Part shown: positions 6,515 through 14,981 of the stretch, piece by piece
How the letters are laid out: each line of letters opens with the position of its first letter
Numbering within the stretch: position 1 is the stretch's first letter
DNA from: Bacteroidales bacterium
Lineage (GTDB): Bacteria > Bacteroidota > Bacteroidia > Bacteroidales > WCHB1-69
Reading direction: 5' to 3'
Assembly: GCA_017395245.1 (NCBI GenBank)
Contig: JAFPVR010000068.1
Location: 1-64,000, forward strand
Length of the DNA stretch: 64,000 nt
The notes under the pieces: model-generated
What the model saw: only the letters and a program-made list of their open reading frames with translations
Database searches by the model: none
Told to the model about the DNA's origin: nothing
Made by a program: the position numbers and the translations under genes

Positions 6515-7879
6515 TCAATACAGCAGCCCTTCCATCGTCCCCATAATCCGCGTGTTGAGATCGCACAGCCGCTGGTACGTCTCCGTGTGGCGGAGGCGCA
6601 GGGCTTTGAACGTGGTGCCGAGCTTTCTCAACGGACGCTTATAATTGGCGTTCAGAATGCCGATAATGCCCGCTAACGCAATGTAAACCAATCCAATCCA
6701 GAAGTGGTGCGTAAGCAGGCTGACCGTCACCAACAGAATAATGTACCAGATGGGGAAGGTGACCAGCGTGCCGATGCCATACTGGAACGTGGAGTGCATC
6801 ATCTTGTCCTTGATTTTGCCAGTGAGCCGTTGCGTGATGAAATCGGGTACGAAATTGTTGAGGTAGCCGAACAGGAAAACCGGCAACATAATCAGCATCA
6901 AAAGGATACGGAGAATCAGCTTGGGCCAGGAAATCCGGCGGTTGATGACCCAGTGGTGGAGGCCGGTTTTCTGCAACAGCCCGGTGTATTCACGCGTGTC
7001 GCCCATCAGCGAGTCGAACCCGTCGGGGTTGTCGTCGCGATACTGCCGGATGGCCGCAATGATGGTCATGGCAGCGTCCTTCTGATTGGGCAGAAAGCGC
7101 GGACGGAGTCCTTTATGCTTCAGCAGCGGCTCGCTCATAATGTGCGTAAGAGCCTCTATCTCATTGTAATACTCGGGAATGTCAATGTCGGGGGTCATCT
7201 CCTTGACGCGGGCACGGGCCTTTTCGTTGAGTGCTAAATAGGCCTGGTTGGGAGCCTCCTTGTACAACTCGAAGAATTCGTCGTAGGTGAACGGTTTTCC
7301 ACAAGTGACCATCAAGTCGCTTTGGAAGTTGAAATAGTTGGAATAGTGGATATTGAGAGGCAGAATCTGCACGCCGAGCTTGAAATCGTTCATCTCCTCG
7401 GCGGCAAAGGCGATGCGACTGAACCCTTTCTTGAAAGTGGACATGTAATGTCCCTGCTGGTGGCCGGCCTCCGGAAAGATGACCAGCGTGCCGCCCTTCT
7501 TGAGAATCCGCGCCGCCCGGTTGAAGATGGCCAGATCCTTCTTGATGTCCTCGCGACTGCCGTCACGGTTGCGGTAGACCGGCAGAATCTTCAGGAACCG
7601 CATAATCCGTGCCACGAAATCCTTCTTGAAGATGTCGCCGCGCGCAATGAACACCGGCTGCCGCCCGTCCTTGTACATCGTGTGCAGAATCGCCATCGCG
7701 TCCATCATGCCGTTCTGGTGGTTGGCAATCACGAACGTCGGCGTGCCCTTCGGCGGGATGTTCTCCCTGTTGATGATGTAGAAGTTGCGGTAATAGACAT
7801 GGTTATGTGCCGCACACAAATACTTCATGTACAGGTCATACAGCCACGAATGTTTGTCTATGTCTTCGAAGGAAATCAT
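6515..7879 (-). CDS. Lysophospholipid/glycerol-3-phosphate acyltransferase (PlsC-like) with extra C-terminal membrane domain
   Basis: This 454-residue protein carries the PlsC acyltransferase domain in its first ~250 residues. Motif I reads NHQNGMMD (H54, D60, one residue longer than the usual HX4D, with H and D otherwise aligned). Motif II lies around FIARGDIF (77-84), and motif III reads FPEAGH at 135-140. Three hydrophobic segments follow at about 323-342, 368-390 and 393-411, anchoring it in the inner membrane. The family transfers acyl chains to (lyso)phosphatidic acid-type acceptors. At roughly twice the length of E. coli PlsC it belongs to the long type common in Bacteroidota. The exact acceptor is unknown. 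It lies downstream of the S46 peptidase on the same strand, separated by a repeat tract. Confidence 0.85.
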   Translation of the reverse strand: MISFEDIDKHSWLYDLYMKYLCAAHNHVYYRNFYIINRENIPPKGTPTFVIANHQNGMMDAMAILHTMYKDGRQPVFIARGDIFKKDFVARIMRFLKILPVYRNRDGSREDIKKDLAIFNRAARILKKGGTLVIFPEAGHQQGHYMSTFKKGFSRIAFAAEEMNDFKLGVQILPLNIHYSNYFNFQSDLMVTCGKPFTYDEFFELYKEAPNQAYLALNEKARARVKEMTPDIDIPEYYNEIEALTHIMSEPLLKHKGLRPRFLPNQKDAAMTIIAAIRQYRDDNPDGFDSLMGDTREYTGLLQKTGLHHWVINRRISWPKLILRILLMLIMLPVFLFGYLNNFVPDFITQRLTGKIKDKMMHSTFQYGIGTLVTFPIWYIILLVTVSLLTHHFWIGLVYIALAGIIGILNANYKRPLRKLGTTFKALRLRHTETYQRLCDLNTRIMGTMEGLLY

Positions 7880-7884
7880 CGTTT

Positions 7885-7982
7885 AGATTCAAGATTCAGG
7901 TTTCAAGTTTCAAGTTTTGGAGTTGTAAATTTTTGCGTCTCAAGCCTCAAGCCTTAAGTCTCAAGTCTTAAGTCTTAAGTCT
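7885..7982. repeat. TTCAAG/CTCAAG/CTTAAG word tract
   Basis: A 100-base run of near-repeats of AGTTTCA, AGTCTCA and AGTCTTA words ends exactly at the stop codon of the S46 peptidase gene. A TTTCAAG/TTTCAGG version occurs at 10195-10232. Confidence 0.8.
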
Positions 7983-10139
7983 TTATTCGATCACGTCAAT
8001 CTCATCGACAATATTCTTCGCACCGGCAAATTTGTCCACGATGAAGAGGAAATAGCGGGCGTCGAGGCTGATGTTGCGGCAGCGGTCCACATCGTACCAG
8101 ATGTCGCTCATGGTGCCTTCCCACACGCGGTCGAAGTTGGTGCCGATGAGCTGGCCGTAACCGTTGATGACCGGACTGCCGGAGTTGCCGCCCGTAGTGT
8201 GGTTGCTGGCGATGAAGGCCACCGGCAGTTGCCCCTTCTCGTTGGCGTAACGACCGTAGTCCTTCTTCTCCCACAGCTCTTTCAGCTTCGGATGCACTTG
8301 ATAATCATACACATCGGGATTTTCTTTCTCCATAATGCCGTCCAAGGTAGTATAATAGACATAGTCGGTGCCGTCGGCGGGCTGGAAGCCCTTCACCTGC
8401 CCGTACGTGACGCGCATGGTGAGGTTGGCATCGGGATAGAAGGTTTTGTCTTTGTCCTTTTCCATCAATGCTTTGACGTAGGTACGGTAATATTGGTCGA
8501 GCTGGTTAGATTCGGTGCGGTATTTGATTACCGCGGTGCGGTACTGGTCGAACAGTTCGGAATAGAGCATGATCAACTCATTGGTGGAGAGCGTCTTCAT
8601 AAACTGTTTGTGGTTCGCCTTGGCGACAAATTCGTTGAATTTCTGCTCGTCCAAGAAATACGGGGCCTTCTTCGCGCTGTTGTCCCACATTGCCGTCATC
8701 ATCTCGCGCACCACAGGTTCGCTCTGGATGTATTTCTTCAATGAAGCGGGGATATTTTCGGGTTTCTCATGCGTGAAGTAGTAGGTCATCAGTTCTACAA
8801 AACATTCTTTGTCAATAGTTTCCATATATTCCTTGCGGAATTTCGCGCTGTTTTCTGCAACTTTGAAACGATTGTCTTCAATAACCCGCTCCTCGTTAAA
8901 GAGCTGGCTCATGTAGGGATAGACCAACTCCTCCATCATCTCCACCCCGAAGAGGTATTCATTAATATAGGTAACAATTTGGAGGTTGTTATTGTAACTG
9001 TCATAGACTTTCTTCATATCCTGCAACAGCGTGCCATACTGCGCCTTGCGCTGCGGATCGGCGTTAACCCACTGCTGGAACTCGCGCTCCTGGGCCTGTT
9101 TCTTGCCGATGACATCGCATTCGCGGATACCCTTGCTCTCGCCTTGCCATTTTTTCCAGCCGTTGGAGATGCCGTTGGCTTTGGCGGAATACATGAGACG
9201 GATGCGCGGATCAAGGTTCATCTGTTTCTTCATCGCGTCGAGGCGGATGGTGCGCGCCTGTATTGCAATGGGATTCTGGATGTTGGCCACCGCATTCACG
9301 CCGTCGGAGATGAGGAACTGCTTCGTGGTTCCGGGATAGCCGAACACGAGGGTAAAATCGTTCTCCTGCACGCCCTTGATGGAGACCGGGAAGTACTGTT
9401 TCGGCTTCATCGGGATGTTCTTCCGGTTATAGTCGGCGGGCTTGCCGTCCGGGGCGGTGTAGATGCGATAGAGCGAGAAGTCGCCGGTATGGCGCGGCCA
9501 CATCCAGTTGTCGCTGTCACCGCCGAACTTGCCGATGCTCTCCGGCGGAACACCTACGAGACGGATGTCGCTATAGGTCTCCGTGACGAACATAAAGTAC
9601 TGATTGCCATAGTAGAACGGCTTGATAATAGCCTTGTAATCGGTGCCTTGGGTAGCCTTGTTGGTGATTTTAGCAATATTCTCCTTCACTTTCGCCTGAC
9701 GCTCGGACTCCTTGGTCTGGTCGGTGATACCGGCCAAGACCTGGTCGGTCACGTCCTCCATGTAGACGAGGAAGGTGACGGTGAGGCCCTCCATGGGAAT
9801 CTCCTCCTCCATGCTTTTGGCCCAGAAGCCGTCGCGGAGGTAGTTGTGCTCCATGGTGCTGTGCGACTGCACGAAGGAGTAGCCGCAGTGGTGGTTGGTA
9901 AGCAGCAGTCCTTGCGAAGAGATGAGTTCGGCGGTGCAGCCGCTGCCGAAGAGCACGATGGCGTCCTTCATGCTGCTGTGGTTGATACTGTAGATGTCGT
10001 CCGCCGTGAGGTGGAAGCCAAGCTGCTGCATTTCAGCCTCGTTCTGGCTCAGAAAGAGGGGGATCCACATGCCGCCGTCGGCACGCGCGAAGCTGAGAAC
10101 CAGCGATAAAAACAGGGTCAGGAATAACGGTTTTCTCAT
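7983..10139 (-). CDS. S46 family dipeptidyl-peptidase (DPP7/DPP11 type)
   Basis: With the start at MRKPLF this is a 718-residue secreted serine exopeptidase. A signal peptide covers residues 1-20 (FLSLVLSFARA), and the mature protein starts DGGMW as in the family. Catalytic residues are visible: His in TNHHCGYS (83/84), Asp in the GGDSDNWMWPRHTGDF segment (206-221), and Ser653 in GNSGSP. The family removes dipeptides from peptides in the periplasm. The residue 18 positions after the nucleophile is Arg (R671 in NFDR). This corresponds to the position that is Arg in the Asp/Glu-specific DPP11 and Gly in the hydrophobic-specific DPP7, so DPP11-like specificity is inferred. The frame is open 14 codons further, but its -7 element lies within that extension, so the ATG at 10139 is preferred. 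Confidence 0.93.
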   Translation of the reverse strand: MRKPLFLTLFLSLVLSFARADGGMWIPLFLSQNEAEMQQLGFHLTADDIYSINHSSMKDAIVLFGSGCTAELISSQGLLLTNHHCGYSFVQSHSTMEHNYLRDGFWAKSMEEEIPMEGLTVTFLVYMEDVTDQVLAGITDQTKESERQAKVKENIAKITNKATQGTDYKAIIKPFYYGNQYFMFVTETYSDIRLVGVPPESIGKFGGDSDNWMWPRHTGDFSLYRIYTAPDGKPADYNRKNIPMKPKQYFPVSIKGVQENDFTLVFGYPGTTKQFLISDGVNAVANIQNPIAIQARTIRLDAMKKQMNLDPRIRLMYSAKANGISNGWKKWQGESKGIRECDVIGKKQAQEREFQQWVNADPQRKAQYGTLLQDMKKVYDSYNNNLQIVTYINEYLFGVEMMEELVYPYMSQLFNEERVIEDNRFKVAENSAKFRKEYMETIDKECFVELMTYYFTHEKPENIPASLKKYIQSEPVVREMMTAMWDNSAKKAPYFLDEQKFNEFVAKANHKQFMKTLSTNELIMLYSELFDQYRTAVIKYRTESNQLDQYYRTYVKALMEKDKDKTFYPDANLTMRVTYGQVKGFQPADGTDYVYYTTLDGIMEKENPDVYDYQVHPKLKELWEKKDYGRYANEKGQLPVAFIASNHTTGGNSGSPVINGYGQLIGTNFDRVWEGTMSDIWYDVDRCRNISLDARYFLFIVDKFAGAKNIVDEIDVIE

Positions 10140-10178
10140 ATTTTTAATGTTTTTATTGACACGAAATTTTACGGGCTG

Positions 10179-10186
10179 CAAATATA
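10179..10186 (-). promoter_or_regulatory. -7 promoter element of the S46 peptidase gene
   Basis: The reverse strand reads TATATTTG 40 bases before the ATG at 10139. Confidence 0.65.
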
Positions 10187-10194
10187 TAATTTTT

Positions 10195-10245
10195 TGGGTT
10201 TCAAGTTTCAGGTTTCAAGTTTCAGGTTTCAAGAAAAAAGACGAT
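10195..10245. repeat. TTTCAAG/TTTCAGG word tract
   Basis: Four to five near-repeats between the divergent promoters of the S46 peptidase and the fatty-acid transporter. Confidence 0.7.
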
Positions 10246-10253
10246 AAAAAATG

Positions 10254-10261
10254 TATTTTTG
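10254..10261 (+). promoter_or_regulatory. -7 promoter element of the fatty-acid transporter gene
   Basis: TATTTTTG followed by a ~90-base leader built of repeated words before the ATG at 10357. Confidence 0.65.
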
Positions 10262-10267
10262 CGGGCC

Positions 10268-10352
10268 GATTACCGATTACCGTTCACTAATCACTAATCA
10301 CTAATCACTAATCACTAACTTCAATAACCAATAACCAATAACCTATAACCAT
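10268..10352. repeat. ATTACCG / CTAATCA / AATAACC leader repeats
   Basis: The untranslated leader is composed of GATTACCG twice, CACTAAT five times and AATAACC-type words four times, in that order. The same AATAACC words appear at 11966-11998 and 13245-13278. Confidence 0.85.
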
Positions 10353-10356
10353 TCAA

Positions 10357-11703
10357 ATGAGAATCATCAACTTCTGCGTCAACCTGGTCCAAAAATACCT
10401 GCCGGAGCCGTTCGTGCTGGCCATTTTACTCACGCTTATCGCGGCAATCACCGCCATGCCGGTATGCCACCAGACCCCCGTGGAGGTGGTCGAGCACTGG
10501 GGCAACGGCGTGTGGGGACTGTTGGCCTTCTCCATGCAGATGTCGCTGATTTTAGTCTGCGGGGCCACCTTCGCCGGCGCACCCGCCATCAAGAAGGGCA
10601 TCCGCAAGATCGCCGCGCTGCCGAAGACCCCTGCCGCCGCCATCGCCACCGTGACGCTGGTCTCCGCCATCGCCTGCTGGATCAACTGGGGCTTCGGACT
10701 CATCGTCGGGGTCATCCTCGCCAAGGAGATCGCCCGCGACTGCAAAGGCGTGGATTACAGACTGTTAATTGCATCCGCCTACAGCGGTTTCGTAGTGTGG
10801 CACGCCGGGCTTTCCGGCTCCATTCCGCTGACCATGGCCACTGCCGGCGAGGCCCTCACCAAGGCCACAAACGGCGCCCTCACCGAGCCCGTCAGCGTCT
10901 CCTCCACCCTATTCGCCCCGCAGAACCTCATTATCGTGCTGCTCGTCATTATCGCCATCACCGTGGTCAACACGCTGATGCATCCTAAGGGGGAGCACGT
11001 GGTCACGGTGGATCCGCAGCTACTCTACGAACCCGAGGAGGCCCCCACGAAGGAAGACAGCTCCCCAGCGGCCAAGCTGGAACAGAGCTATATCTTGTCG
11101 GGCATCGTGGCATTGTTGGGCTTCAGTTTCTTGATTATCAAACTGTTCGTAAGAGGCGGTTCGTTGGATCTCAACGCCGTCATCATGCTGTTTCTGTTCA
11201 CGGGCATCCTGTTCCACGGCACGCCCGCGCGATACGTCCGCGCCTTCACGAAGTCGGCGGGCAGCGCGGCAGGCATCATCCTGCAGTTCCCGTTCTACGC
11301 AGGCATCATGGGCATCATCACGGGCGTGGGCGCGTCGGGTATCTGCTTTGGCACAGTCATCAGCGACGCCTGCATCGGCATCTCCACCCCGACGACCTTC
11401 CCGCTGCTGACGTTCCTCTGCGCGGCGGTCCTCAACCTGTTCGTACCCTCCGGCGGCGGCCACTGGGCCATCCAAGCGCCGGTCTTTTTCACCGCCGGGG
11501 CCAACCTCGGCGTCGATCCCGGCCTCACCGGCATTTCCATCGCCTGGGGCGACGCCTGGACCAACCTCATCCAGCCTTTCTGGGCCCTTCCCGCCCTCGC
11601 CATCGCCAAACTGAACGCCAAGGACATCATGGGATTCTGCTTGATTGACTTGGTGGTCACTGGGGTGATTATCTGCGGGGGACTGTTAGTGTGGGCGATG
11701 TAA
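10357..11703 (+). CDS. atoE: Short-chain fatty acid transporter, AtoE family
   Basis: A 448-residue integral membrane protein with about 12 hydrophobic segments over its whole length, matching the usual size of the AtoE/SCFA transporter family. Recognisable family stretches are YLPEPFVLAILLTL near the N-terminus, WINWGFGLIVG, SGFVVWHAGLSGSIPL, and FVPSGGGHWAIQAP near the C-terminus. Family members move short-chain fatty acids such as acetate, butyrate or acetoacetate across the inner membrane. In a fermenter an export role is plausible, though direction cannot be read from the sequence. It has its own -7 promoter and a leader filled with word repeats. Confidence 0.92.
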   Translation: MRIINFCVNLVQKYLPEPFVLAILLTLIAAITAMPVCHQTPVEVVEHWGNGVWGLLAFSMQMSLILVCGATFAGAPAIKKGIRKIAALPKTPAAAIATVTLVSAIACWINWGFGLIVGVILAKEIARDCKGVDYRLLIASAYSGFVVWHAGLSGSIPLTMATAGEALTKATNGALTEPVSVSSTLFAPQNLIIVLLVIIAITVVNTLMHPKGEHVVTVDPQLLYEPEEAPTKEDSSPAAKLEQSYILSGIVALLGFSFLIIKLFVRGGSLDLNAVIMLFLFTGILFHGTPARYVRAFTKSAGSAAGIILQFPFYAGIMGIITGVGASGICFGTVISDACIGISTPTTFPLLTFLCAAVLNLFVPSGGGHWAIQAPVFFTAGANLGVDPGLTGISIAWGDAWTNLIQPFWALPALAIAKLNAKDIMGFCLIDLVVTGVIICGGLLVWAM

Positions 11704-12002
11704 AGATAAGTGCAGCCGCTTCCCTGCTACCGGTATTCACAAGGATGGCCTATCGGCCAGTCTTTTATATTACTACCCCGCCCTACGGGCACCCCTTCTG
11801 AAACAGAAGGGGAGTTATGCCGTGGCCTGTTTATACTTCCGTTAACCGATAACAAAAGCGGTCGTCCCCAACCGGTGCAGGGGCACCTGCAATGGCCGTC
11901 AGGTCATTGCCATAACCCCAAAAGAGATTTCACCGCACAAGCCTATCGTCGGCGATAAAAGCTTTCTATAACCAATAACCTATAACCAATAACCTTTTTT
12001 TA
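11704..12002. repeat. Gene-free interval with palindromic GC-rich repeats and AATAACC words
   Basis: No convincing gene. It holds CCCCTTCTG-AAA-CAGAAGGGG, a perfect 9-bp inverted repeat at 11792-11812. It also holds AAGGATGGCCT (11742), again found at 35123, and a GGCCGTCAGG word shared with the repeat at 37482. An AATAACC/TATAACC tract at 11966-11998 precedes the porin promoter. The small open frame across it is repeat-like and not credible as a gene. Confidence 0.6.
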
Positions 12003-12010
12003 TATCTTTG
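12003..12010 (+). promoter_or_regulatory. -7 promoter element of the porin gene
   Basis: TATCTTTG 34 bases upstream of the GTG start at 12045. Confidence 0.7.
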
Positions 12011-12044
12011 CACTTTCAAAATATCAAACGTTAAATATCAGATT

Positions 12045-13232
12045 GTGAGAAAGTTATATTTTGTTTTGGGGTTGGTTTTATGCATGACACTGCCGTTTTA
12101 CGCCATCGCGCAGGACAACGACGGCAAGAAAGAGAAGAAAAAGAAGGAACGCAAGGAAGTGAACCCGAACTTCAAGCACAAGTTCACGACCTTCCATCTG
12201 GAGGCCCGTGCGAATTTCGAATACGACTATGACGTGACGAAATGGTCTAATATTGTCAATCCGCTTAACCCGACGATAGGAAAAGCCGAACAACATAACT
12301 ACGGTTTCCGCGGTGACTACTTCAACTTCCTGCTCGGCGGCGACATCGGCGACCATATCTCCTACTTCATCCGTCAGCGCATTATCCCCATCAAGGGCTA
12401 CACGGAACTGTTTGACAATACCGACTTTCTCTACATCCAATACAAATTCAACAACCAGTGGTCGTTGCGCGTGGGCAAGGAGGCCATCTATGTGGGTGGT
12501 TTCGAGTATGACGCACCGCCCATCGACGTCTATTACTACACCCACTACTGGGGGTCGTTCCCCTGCTTCCTGCTCGGTTTGTCGGCGGCTTACACCGACA
12601 AGAGCGGCAAGAACAAGATTGTGTTCAACATTGCCAACTCGCCCTACGTACATTACCAGAACAACCGATGGAACTCGGGACTGTTCTCCTACAACCTCTA
12701 TTGGAGCGGCAACTTCGGCCCGTTCCACACGCTCTATTCCGTGAATATGGTGGAATACGAGCGCGGCAAGTTCATCAACTATATCGCCTTGGGCAACCAA
12801 CTGAAATTCAACAAATGGTCCATCTACGTCGATTGGGTCAACCGCGCCGCCGGATTCAAGAATTTCTTCAAGGACTTCTCCTTGGTGAGCCGTCTCGACT
12901 GGCACGTCTCCCCGAGCGTGAACCTCTTTGCCAAAGGCGGTTATGAGCAGAATACTTCAGGATACTATTACACTGTTGGCGAAGACACGCATGTAGATGT
13001 GGATATGCTGATGCCCAACAACCGCGCCCACTGCTTCTACGGCTTGGGTGTTGAGTATCGTCCGCGGATTTATCCCGACCTTCGCGTGCATGCCTACGTA
13101 GCCAACAGCACGATGAGCAATTCCCGCGAATATGATAGCGACTCTGGTTGGAAGGACATGACCCTCACCGCCAACGTCGGTGTCACCTGGAAACTCGACT
13201 TCATGAAGTTTTTACCTGAAAAATTGAAATAA
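12045..13232 (+). CDS. Outer-membrane porin (phosphate-selective porin O/P-like)
   Basis: This 395-residue protein has a signal peptide (about residues 1-22, ending in YAIAQ) and a Lys-rich stretch (KKEKKKKERKE). The rest is a dense run of amphipathic strands with porin-like features such as FLLGGDIGDHISYFIRQRI, WSLRVGKEAIYVGG and SVNLFAKGGYEQNTSGYYY. Organisation and length resemble OprO/OprP-type porins of Bacteroidota. It should form a passive channel; the solute is unknown. The start is GTG, well placed 34 bases after the -7 element; no ATG in frame would keep the signal peptide intact. Confidence 0.78.
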   Translation: MRKLYFVLGLVLCMTLPFYAIAQDNDGKKEKKKKERKEVNPNFKHKFTTFHLEARANFEYDYDVTKWSNIVNPLNPTIGKAEQHNYGFRGDYFNFLLGGDIGDHISYFIRQRIIPIKGYTELFDNTDFLYIQYKFNNQWSLRVGKEAIYVGGFEYDAPPIDVYYYTHYWGSFPCFLLGLSAAYTDKSGKNKIVFNIANSPYVHYQNNRWNSGLFSYNLYWSGNFGPFHTLYSVNMVEYERGKFINYIALGNQLKFNKWSIYVDWVNRAAGFKNFFKDFSLVSRLDWHVSPSVNLFAKGGYEQNTSGYYYTVGEDTHVDVDMLMPNNRAHCFYGLGVEYRPRIYPDLRVHAYVANSTMSNSREYDSDSGWKDMTLTANVGVTWKLDFMKFLPEKLK

Positions 13233-13235
13233 TGT

Positions 13236-13283
13236 TGGTTGTTGGCCTCAATAACCAATAACCCATAACCAATAACCATTAAA
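13236..13283. repeat. TTGGTTGTTGG / AATAACC word tract
   Basis: The 52-base gap between the porin and the next gene is almost entirely AATAACC, CATAACC and CAATAACC words, ending one base before the start codon. Confidence 0.8.
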
Positions 13284-13284
13284 A

Positions 13285-14535
13285 ATGCCAATATTCCACT
13301 TCAAGACCAACAATATCCTGCATCAGGTCTCGCGCATATCGCGGAACAACGTGGTGCGCTACATGGTGCGCGCGTATGGCCGCACCCGCGAGCTCATCAT
13401 CTTCCTGGTGCTTTTCTTCGGCTTCTTCGTTGGGCTCTCCATCAAGATGAGTCTGCCAAACATGCTGAACACCTTCATGAACACGGCCTACAAACTGTTG
13501 ATAGACACGGTGTTCTACATCATGGCCATCACGGTGATGACGGGCGCCATCAGCAAGCTGTTCGTGGAATTCGGTGTGGTGGTGCTGTTGGAGAAGTTGC
13601 TGAAGCCGCTGATGAAGCCGCTCTACAACCTTCCCGGCGTGGCCTCGCTCGGCGCGGTAATGACTTTTCTGAGCGACAACCCGGCCATCATCACGCTGTC
13701 GAAGGACAAGACCTTCAGCCGCTATTTCAAGCAGTACCAGCTTGCGTCGCTCACTAATTTCGGAACCTCCTTCGGTATGGGCTTGGTGGTGGTCGCCTTC
13801 ATGACGGGCCGCGGATACGGTAGCGGCGCTTTGATCGGACTGGCGGGCGCGTTCATCGGCAGTATCGTCACCACCCGCATGATGCAGAAGCTGACACTGA
13901 AAGCCTATCCGGAACTGGACTCTCCGATGCCCGACTCCGTGGTGGAGGAGAAACCGTTGAAAGAGGTGGTCGACGAGTCAGACGGCACCGCCCATAAGGT
14001 GGAGGAAGAGGAGAAGAAGGGACCGTTTCTGCGCACCCTCAACGCCATGCTCGACGGCGGAAAGGGCGGTGTGGAAATCGGCCTGTCGATTATCCCGGGC
14101 GTGCTCATTATCTCCACCATCGTGATGATGACAACCTTTGGTCCTTCATTAGAAGGCACTTACACAGGCTCGGCCTACGAAGGTGTGCCGTTGCTCCCCT
14201 GGTTGGCCGGCAAGATTGACTTTGTTTTCCGCTGGCTCTTCGGCTTCAACCATCCCGAGCTTATCGCCTTCCCCATCACGGCACTCGGTGCGGTGGGCGC
14301 GGCCATCGGTCTGGTGCCCGCCTTCGACGCCTCCGGCCTCATCGACGGCAACGCCATCGCGGTCTTCACGGCCATGGGCATGTGCTGGAGCGGCTTCCTG
14401 AGCACCCACACCGGCATGTTGGATTCCCTCGGCTACCGTCAGCTCATTTCTAAGGCCATCGCCTCCCATACCGTCGGCGGCCTTATCGCCGGCATCTCGG
14501 CACACTGGCTGTTTGTGCTGTTCTCGTTGTTGTAA
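13285..14535 (+). CDS. Gate-domain integral membrane protein (CD0519/CD1768-like, nucleoside-recognition family)
   Basis: A 416-residue protein with about nine hydrophobic segments and two internally related gate-type halves. The first is around residues 45-200 (MAITVMTGAISKLFVEFG, then FLSDNPAIITL). The second is around 270-416 (IIPGVLIISTIVMM, then FPITALGAVGAAIGLVPA and WSGFLSTHTGMLDSLG). A charged cytoplasmic linker (about 210-250, VEEEEKKG) separates them. This resembles the nucleoside-recognition/gate fold and the CD0519/CD1768 family; the transported substrate is not known. It follows the porin by 52 bases, so the two may share a transcript. A strong terminator follows. Confidence 0.75.
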   Translation: MPIFHFKTNNILHQVSRISRNNVVRYMVRAYGRTRELIIFLVLFFGFFVGLSIKMSLPNMLNTFMNTAYKLLIDTVFYIMAITVMTGAISKLFVEFGVVVLLEKLLKPLMKPLYNLPGVASLGAVMTFLSDNPAIITLSKDKTFSRYFKQYQLASLTNFGTSFGMGLVVVAFMTGRGYGSGALIGLAGAFIGSIVTTRMMQKLTLKAYPELDSPMPDSVVEEKPLKEVVDESDGTAHKVEEEEKKGPFLRTLNAMLDGGKGGVEIGLSIIPGVLIISTIVMMTTFGPSLEGTYTGSAYEGVPLLPWLAGKIDFVFRWLFGFNHPELIAFPITALGAVGAAIGLVPAFDASGLIDGNAIAVFTAMGMCWSGFLSTHTGMLDSLGYRQLISKAIASHTVGGLIAGISAHWLFVLFSLL

Positions 14536-14561
14536 CGATAAATAATGAATGATGAATAACG

Positions 14562-14592
14562 AAAAACGGAAGGTATGGCGCCTTCCGTTTTT
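14562..14592 (+). terminator. Terminator after the gate-domain protein
   Basis: AAAAACGGAAGG and CCTTCCGTTTTT form a perfect 12-bp stem; the 3' arm supplies the T tract. The first arm overlaps the end of an AATGATGAAT word tract. Confidence 0.88.
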
Positions 14593-14748
14593 CAATCAAC
14601 AACAACCAATTTTTATATTAAATCATGACATTTCTTCTCTGATTTTCACGGTGCAAAGTAACAATCTTTCCACAACGTGAATTATCCCCCTTTTTTGTGT
14701 TTTTGCCACCCTACCCTACCTATTTTTGATGACAACCTGAAAACAACG

Positions 14749-14886
14749 GAGACGCCATAATATAGAGACGCCATAATATAGAGACGCCATAATATAGAGA
14801 CGCCATAATATAGAGACGCCATAATATAGAGACGCCATAATATAGAGACGCCATAATATAGAGACGCCATAATATGACGTCTCTAC
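14749..14886. repeat. 16-bp tandem array, about eight units
   Basis: The unit GAGACGCCATAATATA repeats head to tail from 14749. Seven units are identical, and an eighth (14861-14876) ends in ATATG and runs into ACGTCTCTAC, closing a palindrome. The unit equals one half of the dispersed GTAGAGACG palindrome family, so the array looks like amplification of a half element. A further complete copy lies at 14899-14924. The array sits upstream of the kinase promoter; the rest of 14593-14981 shows no gene. Confidence 0.95.
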
Positions 14887-14898
14887 TCGGAACCATCA

Positions 14899-14924
14899 GA
14901 GACGCCATAATATGACGTCTCTAC
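14899..14924. repeat. GTAGAGACG-family palindrome, CATAATATG core
   Basis: GAGACG-C-CATAATATG-ACGTCTCTAC, the same variant as the last unit of the array and as 17775-17800. Confidence 0.85.
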
Positions 14925-14955
14925 ACGGAATCTGCAACCTGAAACCAAAAAAATG

Positions 14956-14963
14956 TATTTTTG
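14956..14963 (+). promoter_or_regulatory. -7 promoter element of the kinase-regulator operon
   Basis: TATTTTTG 18 bases before the ATG at 14982. The TTG that opens the longer frame (14961) is the end of this element, so it cannot be the start. Confidence 0.7.
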
Positions 14964-14981
14964 CGCCATTATTTGACCAAT

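Noticed and set aside
8769-10109. A 446-codon plus-strand frame opposite the S46 peptidase
   Set aside because: Shadow of a recognised peptidase gene; composition-driven open frame.
11710-11958. Small open frame of 82 codons after the fatty-acid transporter
   Set aside because: It consists of GC-rich palindromic repeat sequence, without promoter or plausible protein features.
14749-14886. Possible CRISPR array
   Set aside because: Units are 16 bp with no spacers, belong to the dispersed palindrome family, and no cas gene is present.
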